32,173 nt of DNA. Origin: Tritrichomonas foetus (lineage: Eukaryota; Parabasalia; Tritrichomonadida; Tritrichomonadidae). The position numbers and the translations under genes are program-made. Positions 19,583-26,780 of this stretch are shown here, one piece after another. The DNA is taken from assembly GCA_001839685.1 (NCBI GenBank), contig MLAK01000819.1, positions 26,758-58,930 on the forward strand, written 5' to 3'. The notes under the pieces are model-generated. The model was given only the letters and a program-made list of their open reading frames with translations, made no database searches and had not been told where the DNA came from. Position 1 is the stretch's first letter. Each line of letters begins with the position of its first letter.

Positions 19583-19971
19583 TTGTAATTTAATCAAGAT
19601 TCGCAATTTGTAAATAGTACATAATAATATCTGAAAGTTTACTATTAATTATATATTTCCTTTTTTCTTTAAATCATTTCTTTTTTCGATGCAACAATGA
19701 CAAGCTGTTATCGAAGAATATGTATATTTGAAAGGATATGAAGTAAATTTATGATCTTATTAACATGATAATTAATAATAGGAAAAATGTGTAGATAAAA
19801 AAAGTTAAAAAGAAATATTTCGAATCAAGAAAGTTTTTTATTTATTTTCATTTACTTTGTGGTATATATATCACACTTTTCTTAAGAATCTTTACAATAA
19901 TATCTCAAGAGAGAAGAATAATAGAGTACTAAAAAAATTCTATATGTTTCTTAAAATAATAACAAAACACA
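19583..19971. other. Convergent 3' intergenic region
   Basis: About 390 bases, AT-rich, between the LMBR1-like gene (+) and the bromodomain-like gene (-). Nothing recognised. Confidence 0.6.
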
Positions 19972-20487
19972 TTAATTTGCTTGTTCTTGAGCAGGCAGCT
20001 CTGGGGTTGGTTCAATTATAGGTTCGGATTCCGGGATAGCTTCATTATTTTGTTCCGGAGTTGTTCCTTCAACAACAGGTTCATGAGCTACTTCAGGTAA
20101 TTCTTCCGGTATTTCTTCAGGAATTTCGTAATTAATTAATTTTGCTAAAACGTCCCTAAATTTAAATTCACTAAACTTTTCAAGTACCGAGTATTTTTTC
20201 ATAAAGTATTGTTCGAGTTCTGCACAGATATCAATAATATTTTGATCACCAGTTGAGCGAGCTGTCGTAAAAACTTTTAAAACGTCGTCTCTCCAATTTG
20301 CGAGGAATGAATATTTCTTTTTTGAGAGTTTTTCGCGAATGCCTTGAAACGTATTAATATTTCCATTTCTTGGATCAGAGATTAAAATTGAAACTGGGCG
20401 TAAAATAATTTTATCCATAATTTCGATTGAAGTTTTTCGAAGTGCAGGCGTCCATCCTCCTTTTTCGAGTTTCAGATTTCCTTTCAT
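19972..20487 (-). CDS. Degenerate bromodomain-like protein
   Basis: 171-residue protein from an ATG at 20487. Residues about 15-105 follow the four-helix layout of a bromodomain: helix Z around ALRKTSIEIMDKIILRPVS, a ZA loop with ILISDPRNG, the FQGIREKLSKKKYSFLANWRDDVLKVF segment (compare DL.TI..KL....Y.....W..DV..IF in true bromodomains), then IIDICAELEQYFMKKY as helix C. The Asn that contacts acetyl-lysine is expected near VFTTARSTG and is not there (TA replaces NA), and the usual ZA-loop proline pattern is weak, so acetyl-lysine binding may be lost. The last ~50 residues are a Pro/Glu-rich acidic tail. It is divergently paired with the RRM-BTB gene across only 163 bases. No initiator-like TCA is obvious. 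Assignment is moderate. Confidence 0.5.
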   Translation of the reverse strand: MKGNLKLEKGGWTPALRKTSIEIMDKIILRPVSILISDPRNGNINTFQGIREKLSKKKYSFLANWRDDVLKVFTTARSTGDQNIIDICAELEQYFMKKYSVLEKFSEFKFRDVLAKLINYEIPEEIPEELPEVAHEPVVEGTTPEQNNEAIPESEPIIEPTPELPAQEQAN

Positions 20488-20650
20488 TGGTTATTTTACA
20501 AATTCTGTTTGGTTAACAAATTTCTGTTAACATTCACTTTTCATATGAGTATTAAAAGGTAAACTTTTTCTTTACATATATGGACAAATATTCTGAAATT
20601 TTTAAAATCTAACCACTGACTTGTCAAATTTAATTAATTTTCTATTAGCC
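20488..20650. promoter_or_regulatory. Compact divergent promoter region (163 bases)
   Basis: Separates the bromodomain-like gene (-) from the RRM-BTB gene (+). On the plus strand TCAAATTTAA at 20624-20633 is an initiator-like site 25 bases before the ATG at 20651. Such short spacing could couple expression of the two genes. Confidence 0.4.
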
Positions 20651-22036
20651 ATGGCAAAACCTTTACTTGTGAAAAATTTACCTCCACATATTACTGTAGA
20701 TGAAATAAGAAAGGCTTTTTCACCATATGGACCAATTCACGAGATTTATTTACCATCAGATTATTATTTGAATAATTATTATCCCCTTGATTCAGCCTAT
20801 CTTTATTTTGAGGAAGGTCGGTCATGTGACTTTTTCCTAGAAGATAATATTGATGTTGTCATCGATGGATTCTTCACAGAGGTCGTTGATACATCCGTTT
20901 CGAAGGAAGTAACCTCGACAGCAGTCATTTATGGAATATCTCAAAGTGTTACCATTGATGATCTTTTTTATGCTTTAAGACTTGATGGCAATTCTGAAAT
21001 TGAAATAAAAAAGCCAGGAAGCAGACAAAATGATGGATTTGCATTTGTTACGTTTACTAATGATAAGTTTTGCCAATCATTTTTATTAAGTTTTACAGAA
21101 ATCACAGTAGGAAATTGCACTATGGCTGTTCGTCAATTCCCACAACCAAAATCTCCAAAAAAAGCGCATCATACTGCTACTCTTTCATGCGCTCCATCTT
21201 CTTTTATCAGATTACGAAATTTCCAACAATTTCAAGATTTCACAATATCAATTCCTTCACAAAATAAAAAATATAAACTTTCTTCAAAAATTTTAGCCGC
21301 TTCGTCTCGTGTAATTGCAGATTTAATAAGTACTTATCCATATACCAATCACTTTGTTTGTACTATCGAAGGCGGAAATTATGATGAATTTTTTGATGCA
21401 TTATATGGGAAACCACTTGAAATCACATCAGAAAATTGCGAATTTATACATGCAGTTGCTTCACAATTAGACATCCCAGATTTAATTGGATTAGCTGGTG
21501 CTGTAGCTTATGACAAACTTTCATTATATAATTATGATAAAATTTTATATCAATTAATTCAGAATAATTTAAATTATGATTATGTGATTGACTTTATTGC
21601 ATCTCATTTATCAGAAGGTTTACAAGACAATCAAGAAAAAACTATTAGTTTGATTGATTTATCACCTGATGTTCTAAAAAAAGTTGCAAACCATCACTTG
21701 GTTCAATCTATGTCAGTAAATGATGTTGGAACTTTGTTTAAGAATGTTTTACTTCTTGGAAAATTAAAACTATCTGACATTTCTCAAATAGATAATGATG
21801 AACTAGATTTGAATTCAAATAGGCAATTACTGATTGATTATTTAGATAATAAATTACTCTCACAAGTTTCATCACATCATGGACAAGATTCTGTTCAATC
21901 AAATGATAATAGTGAAGCATTAATAACAAATCCAGGAATTCTTGATGAAGAAATTACTTCAAATTTAGAATTATTTTCTTTCGAAGATGACTCTGATTTT
22001 GATGATCTTTTTACATTGGATTCAGAAACAAGCTGA
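20651..22036 (+). CDS. RRM-RRM-BTB/POZ-like fusion protein
   Basis: 461-residue protein. The first RNA-recognition motif (about 3-80) shows RNP2 LLVKNLPPHI and RNP1-like DSAYLYFEEG. The second (about 90-162) shows VIYGIS as RNP2 and the classic RNP1 DGFAFVTF at 128-135. Residues about 196-290 (DFTISIPSQNKKYKLSSKILAASSRVI, then EFFDALYGKPLEIT, then FIHAVASQLDIPDLI) fit the BTB/POZ-like domain that trichomonads have expanded, normally used for dimerisation or cullin adaptor roles. A helical region and a very acidic tail (FEDDSDFDDLF) follow. The combination suggests an RNA-binding protein that dimerises or recruits partners; this is inference. The open frame reaches back to a TTG at 20621, but the ATG at 20651 (context CCATGG) gives MAKPLLVKNLP and an initiator-like TCA 25 bases upstream. 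Confidence 0.85.
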   Translation: MAKPLLVKNLPPHITVDEIRKAFSPYGPIHEIYLPSDYYLNNYYPLDSAYLYFEEGRSCDFFLEDNIDVVIDGFFTEVVDTSVSKEVTSTAVIYGISQSVTIDDLFYALRLDGNSEIEIKKPGSRQNDGFAFVTFTNDKFCQSFLLSFTEITVGNCTMAVRQFPQPKSPKKAHHTATLSCAPSSFIRLRNFQQFQDFTISIPSQNKKYKLSSKILAASSRVIADLISTYPYTNHFVCTIEGGNYDEFFDALYGKPLEITSENCEFIHAVASQLDIPDLIGLAGAVAYDKLSLYNYDKILYQLIQNNLNYDYVIDFIASHLSEGLQDNQEKTISLIDLSPDVLKKVANHHLVQSMSVNDVGTLFKNVLLLGKLKLSDISQIDNDELDLNSNRQLLIDYLDNKLLSQVSSHHGQDSVQSNDNSEALITNPGILDEEITSNLELFSFEDDSDFDDLFTLDSETS

Positions 22037-22197
22037 AGTATTTTGATTAAAAAATTGTTTTTACTACTTTTTTTTGTTAAATTCAAATGATATAATTATA
22101 TATTATGATATTCACTTGTAATTATTCTTTTTTTCTCATATTTTCAATTAATTCTATGAAACTTTAAGTGAATATGACTGAAAGCAACATTTAGAAT

Positions 22198-22289
22198 TAT
22201 TAATGAGCATGCTTCATTAGTGCGAATCTAGTATTGAACATAATATTAATGAGCATGCTTCATTAGTACGAATCTAGTATTGAACATAA
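22198..22289. repeat. 46-bp tandem duplication with an internal palindrome
   Basis: Two adjacent copies of 46 bases (22198-22243 and 22244-22289) differ at one position (TAGTGCGAA against TAGTACGAA). Each copy holds the near-palindrome TAATGAGCATGCTTCATTA (TAATGA-GCATGC-T-TCATTA). This is a recent duplication about 150-240 bases upstream of the ankyrin start codon. Confidence 0.9.
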
Positions 22290-22329
22290 TAGATTGCCAT
22301 TTTATTTCTCGACTTTTGTGTGGAATAAA

Positions 22330-22393
22330 ACTTTTTGATAAGTACCAATCAACTTTTTGATGCCAAATGATGTTTGAAAACGAACTTTTTGAT
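22330..22393 (+). promoter_or_regulatory. Three copies of ACTTTTTGAT upstream of the ankyrin gene
   Basis: Exact ten-base copies at 22330, 22352 and 22384 (spacing 22 and 32). The last ends 46 bases before the ATG. The same ten bases occur 47 bases before the pecanex ATG. A candidate transcription-factor site; no known name is claimed. Confidence 0.4.
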
Positions 22394-22423
22394 TCATATC
22401 ACAATCTATTTCACAAAAGTCCA

Positions 22424-22433
22424 TCATATTTTA
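22424..22433 (+). promoter_or_regulatory. Initiator-like element of the ankyrin gene
   Basis: TCATATTTTA with the +1 A at 22426, 14 bases before the ATG at 22440. Confidence 0.45.
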
Positions 22434-22439
22434 TAATAA

Positions 22440-23864
22440 ATGGAAGAGAAAGCAACTTCAGATTTTTGGAAACAAACTATCGTTTTAAGCTTTTTACAAA
22501 AGAGAATGATCTCACTTCTCATTTGTGAAGAAAATCAAACCAATGAAGAAATTTCAATACTTTTCGCGGATTTGAACAATATTTGTATTTCTAAACATCT
22601 TTCTATTTATGAGGGTTTTCTCCGAATTGTCATTCATTTATCAATTTATTTTGAATTTTCCAAAAATGAAGAAACAAGAAAAAGCCATCAAGAAAAAATT
22701 TTACTTGTTTTAAGAGAACTAATTTTGAAACATTCATTAAAAGATTCATTTTGTCAATTTACATTATTTTATCTTTTCCAAAAAAATAAACATATTCTTT
22801 TGTTACTTTTAAAAGAAGGAATTATTGATATCTCACTCATTAAAAATGCAACATTTACTCAAAATCTTTCTCCTTTGTTTTTGTTTTTCGCACCAGAAAT
22901 AAAGAAAACGCTTCCAGAGTATTTTAAAATGAAAATGAAACATTATCAATTTGATTCAATAAATTCAAAGATATTTTTTAATCTCAATCACACAACAGAC
23001 AACCATGACACAGAAATGGAAAACTTTTGTGATTTTGTTGAAAAATATCGCAATCATATTCATTCAACGCAAACAATTCCATCTATTATTCGATCGGATG
23101 ATATTAATTCCTTCATCAACGCTATTTCTGATAATGACAAATTGGATATTGATTTAATTATTATGCCATCTTTTTTTGAGAATAATGAAGATATCTATAC
23201 GGGCAGTCATGGTATTAGTCTTCTTGAATATTCAATGGCATTTGGATCAATTAATATTTTTCGTTATCTTTGGTTAAAAAAGGCAAATTATTCACGACAA
23301 TCTCTCAAATACAGTATTATCGGTGGAAATTATGAAATTATTCATATTTTAGAAGAAGAATCAAAATATAAATTTTCCAACATTGAATATATAACATCTG
23401 TGGAATATTATCGCCAAGATATTCAAAACTATTTAGAAAATTCAACGATGAATCAATCTCCTTCTATTTCCAAAATATTATCAATATGTAATAATACAGA
23501 AAATATAGAATATCTGTCAGGTTATTACATTCCATCCGCTTATTTTGAATCAGAAAAAAATGAATTAGAAGCAATGAAAACATATGGATTAGAAGAAGAC
23601 AATCATGAATATGATTTATATAAATTAGATAATCAAAATATTCCTGATATAGCAAACCTTAGAGATCCCAACATCATCAAAAAATTCATCTATGATAGCT
23701 TCAGATCACCATTTTATTACATATATAGTTTTATTCTACAAAATCCAAATATTAATCTCAACATACTAAATTATGTTTTTTTTTACTGCTCATTATTTTT
23801 TTCAATTGTCACATGGAATTACCTATTAGATACAACGAACACCATTTCATATAGCTTGCTATGA
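22440..23864 (+). CDS. DUF3447-like N-terminal part of an ankyrin-repeat protein
   Basis: Uninterrupted 474-codon frame from an ATG with a good initiator upstream. The N-terminal ~200 residues are helical (WKQTIVLSFLQKRMISLL onward). Around residues 255-305 the pattern ISLLEYSMAFGSINIFRYLWLKKA, then LKYSIIGGNYEIIHILEEE, is that of the DUF3447 ankyrin-like module typical of the large trichomonad ankyrin family. Near the end IYSFILQNPNINLN is the tail of a first regular ankyrin repeat. The last ~25 codons belong to the first linker, and the frame then ends at 23864 while ankyrin coding continues in another frame. If the linker is spliced out, the true exon would end near 23775. Ankyrin proteins are scaffolds; no partner can be inferred. 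Confidence 0.75.
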   Translation: MEEKATSDFWKQTIVLSFLQKRMISLLICEENQTNEEISILFADLNNICISKHLSIYEGFLRIVIHLSIYFEFSKNEETRKSHQEKILLVLRELILKHSLKDSFCQFTLFYLFQKNKHILLLLLKEGIIDISLIKNATFTQNLSPLFLFFAPEIKKTLPEYFKMKMKHYQFDSINSKIFFNLNHTTDNHDTEMENFCDFVEKYRNHIHSTQTIPSIIRSDDINSFINAISDNDKLDIDLIIMPSFFENNEDIYTGSHGISLLEYSMAFGSINIFRYLWLKKANYSRQSLKYSIIGGNYEIIHILEEESKYKFSNIEYITSVEYYRQDIQNYLENSTMNQSPSISKILSICNNTENIEYLSGYYIPSAYFESEKNELEAMKTYGLEEDNHEYDLYKLDNQNIPDIANLRDPNIIKKFIYDSFRSPFYYIYSFILQNPNINLNILNYVFFYCSLFFSIVTWNYLLDTTNTISYSLL

Positions 23865-26380
23865 AGGTCATTTTGAAATTGTTGAACTATTATTAAAACA
23901 ATCAAATATTAATATTAATATAAAAGATAATATTTACATTTATTTATATTATTATTCTCAATATTTATCTAAAATTATAACTGAACTTCATAATGTAGCA
24001 CTTTTTAGTGCATGTTCTAAAGGTCATATCGAAATTGTAAAACTTTTATTGAAACAACCAAATATTGAGAATTCAATATTTCAAATTTTATTTCTTATTA
24101 ATGATTTTTTACAATCTTCAAATGGAATTTCACATTTTTATGAACTGGGGCCTCTTTCTTGAACTATTCACTCGAGGTCAGTATGAAATTATTGATTTTT
24201 TATTCAAACATGGCAAATTTGAAATCCATTCGATTACTAACATTTTAAACACATTTTTCATCATTATCCTTGGGTTTAACGTGGAATCATCTATCCTAAT
24301 TCACCAAACATTACTTCATGAGGCATGTTATCACAATAATTTCGAATGTGTGAAATATTTATTGGAAAAAACAAAAATTGATATTAATTCCAACAGTGTT
24401 CTCATTTTTAGTATTACCTATTCTATATTATTTTCATTCAGAATAACTTCTTATATTTCACACGCCACTTTCTATTGCATGCTCATATGGTAATTTTAAT
24501 ATTGTTGAGCTTTTATTGAATCAACCAAATATTGATGTTAATTTAAATGGAAATGGAGTTGATTTCCGTTTTAATCAAACACCACTTCACTACGCATGTT
24601 CAAAAAATAGATATGAAATTGTTGAACTTCTATTGAAACAACCAAATATCGATATCAATTTGAAAAATAAAATTACTATTTATTTCGTATGATTATTCCC
24701 TAATCTTCACAAGGAATTTCGTATTATAACTCAATGTGCACCATTATATATAGCATGCTCTCAGGGATATATTAGAATTGTTGAACTTCTATTGAAACAA
24801 TCTAATATTGATATTCATTCAACCAATAAAGTTATCATTTATCTTTCATTATCTTTATTGATATTCAAATAGAATATGAGTTAATTTTAATCAAACACCA
24901 CTTCATTGCGCATGCATAAACATGAAATATGATATTGTTGAACTTTTATTGAAACAGCCAAATATTGATATCAATTTCAAAGATAAAATTACAATCTATT
25001 TCTCAAAATTTTTCCCCAATCTTCACACGAAATTTTTAATCATGAAACAATGCACATCACTACATATGGCATGCTATCACGGCTATACTAGAATTGCTGA
25101 ACTTTTATTGAGACAACAAAATATTGATAGTGAAGTAGCAAATAAAATTATCGTTTCCCTTTCATCATCTTTTTTGTCTTCAATCGGTGTTTCCCATACT
25201 AATTCAAATATCTCCATTTTTAGCCGCATGCTCAAAGGGACATATTGAAATTGTTGAACTTTTATTAGAAAAGTCCAATATTGATATTATTTCAACAATT
25301 AAAATTTTCATTTCTTTCTCATAATCTTTTTTTTGATTCTTATATGAAATTGGGGTTAATGATAAAAAAACACTCATTCATTGTGCATGCTCTAAAGGCC
25401 ATAGTAAAATAGTTGAGTTTTTAGTGAAGCAACAAATTATTGATATCAATTTGAAAGATAATATTATCATTTATTTTTCACTATTCTTTTATATACTCAA
25501 ATGGAATCGAGAATAATTATAATCGAACGCCACTTCACTGCGCATGTTCCAATAATAAATATGCAATTGTTGAATTTTTATTGAAGCAGCCTAATATTGA
25601 TCTCAATTCTGTCAATCCAGTTTTAATTTGACTTATGATTAATTTCTTGGCTGATATGGAATTTCCCATTATCATTCATTTGTCACCATTTTTTGTAGCA
25701 TGCTCGAACGGCTATTCTAAAATTGTTGAGCTTTTCTTAAAACAATCAAATATAAATATCTGGATACAAAATAAAATTTTAAAGACTTATTCATCATATC
25801 ATTAAAATTTCAAATGGAATTTGTAATAATTATTCAATGTACAGCATTTTCTGTTGCATGTTCAAAAGGGTATTTTAAAATTGTTGAATTTCTATTGAAA
25901 CAACCTAATTTTGATATTAATAGGAAAGATAAAATTTTCACTTGTTTTGCAAGATTATTATATTTCCTCAAATGGAATAGAAATTCAACTTCATAAAACA
26001 CCACTTCACTCTGCATGCTCAAGAGGGCAATTTGAAATCGTAAAACTTTTATTGAAACAACCAAATATTGATATCAATTCTGTCAATCAAATTTAAAATT
26101 TTTATTCAAGATTATTTTCACTTTTCAACTGGCGCTTTTAATCAAAATTAAATGTACACCACTTTATACTGCATGCTCTAAAGGGTATATCAAAATTGTT
26201 GACCTTTTATTGAAACAGCCAAATATTGATATCAATATTAAAAATGAAATTATAATCTGTGAATCATGGTAAGTTTCCATATTCAAAAGGAATTTATAAA
26301 TATTATGAAACAAACACCACTTGATATAGCGATGTCATGCAAATACGAAAAAATTGTTGAAATACTAAAACAAGTATGAT
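23776..26380 (+). repeat. Tandem array of 17 ankyrin units with a 154-159-bp period
   Basis: The Ala-Cys codon pair of TPLHxAC (or its equivalent) falls at 23854, 24010, about 24164, 24323, 24477, 24594, 24753, 24910, 25069, 25226, 25385, 25542, 25698, 25856, 26013, 26171 and 26329. The steps are mostly 156-159, against 99 for a plain 33-residue ankyrin repeat. Each unit holds a core of the type TPLHxACSKGxxEIVELLLKQPNIDIN, then a linker that often resembles AAAATTATCATTTATTT...TTCAAATGGAAT. One step is only 117 (24477 to 24594) and lacks most of the linker. Linkers at 24010, 24323, 24594 and 25069 (the core they lead into) read through in frame. Those into 24753, 25385 and 25698 keep frame but contain TGA or TAA. 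The rest shift frame. Confidence 0.9.
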
Positions 26381-26723
26381 TTTTACATACTCATTGATAT
26401 CGATAATAATAAATAATTGATGTAATAATGACTTCCTGTTTTTTGTGTATGATTGAATCTAAGTTTAAAAGTTAATTTTAAAATAAAATTGAAAACAAAT
26501 TTATAGTTGGAATTAATTACTGTCATTTTTAAAGAGTGAGCAAAAATAAATTCGAGAATTCGATGATGACACAAAATTGATGTTTGAGATATTCAACATT
26601 GATTTTAATTGATAATGCAATTTCACAATTCGATTCATATTGCTATTCACTTGTTGATGTTATGTGATTTCATTCAAAGCTACAACATACCATATTACTC
26701 TTCCAGCAATTTGAAAAGCGATC

Positions 26724-26733
26724 ACTTTTTGAT
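26724..26733 (+). promoter_or_regulatory. ACTTTTTGAT site upstream of pecanex
   Basis: Same ten bases, and nearly the same distance to the ATG (47 bases), as the proximal copy before the ankyrin gene. It is flanked by GATC on both sides. Confidence 0.35.
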
Positions 26734-26769
26734 CACATTTATTTTGTTTAACTATAGAAAAAGTTAACA

Positions 26770-26779
26770 TCATTCAATA
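26770..26779 (+). promoter_or_regulatory. Initiator-like element of the pecanex gene
   Basis: TCATTCAATA with the +1 A at 26772, 9 bases before the ATG at 26781. Confidence 0.5.
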
Positions 26780-26780
26780 A

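Larger units (their letters stand above)
22037..22439. promoter_or_regulatory. Upstream region of the ankyrin gene
   Basis: About 400 bases holding, in order, a 46-bp tandem duplication (22198-22289), three copies of ACTTTTTGAT (22330-22393) and an initiator-like TCATATTTTA (22424-22433). This is the densest concentration of repeated sites upstream of any gene in the window. Confidence 0.45.
22440..26380 (+). pseudogene. Whole ankyrin gene: either broken or interrupted by unusual introns
   Basis: The unit has a proper beginning (initiator, ATG, DUF3447-like region) and a proper end: the last core, TPLDIAMSCKYEKIVEILKQV then TGA at 26378-26380, is the usual degenerate final repeat of trichomonad ankyrin proteins. 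Between them no single frame is open: it changes or stops in 13 of 17 linkers, although every ankyrin core is open. It is labelled pseudogene for caution. The alternative is a multi-exon gene whose ~58-60-base linkers are spliced out. Against splicing, a constant GT...AG at the linker edges is not seen. In favour, lesions avoid the cores and many differences between cores are synonymous (CTATTG, TTATTG or TTCTTA for Leu-Leu; CAA or CAG for Gln). Confidence 0.55.
26381..26780. promoter_or_regulatory. Intergenic region and promoter of the pecanex gene
   Basis: 400 bases between the ankyrin stop and the pecanex start. The distal part shows nothing. The proximal part has ACTTTTTGAT at 26724-26733 (within the short dyad GATCACTTTTTGATC) and the initiator-like TCATTCAATA at 26770-26779. 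Confidence 0.45.

Noticed and set aside
24232..24250. ACTAAC in an ankyrin linker as a trichomonad branch-point/3' splice motif
   Set aside because: It lacks the following ACACAG and is not repeated in other linkers; that linker also reads through in frame without splicing.
26269..26274. GTAAGT in the last ankyrin linker as a canonical 5' splice site
   Set aside because: It appears in only one of 17 linkers and at a different place from the conserved linker edge, so it does not define a general intron boundary.
23776..26380. Programmed frameshifting or stop readthrough to translate the ankyrin array
   Set aside because: It would need more than ten separate events with no common slippery sequence; lost linkers or decay are simpler.
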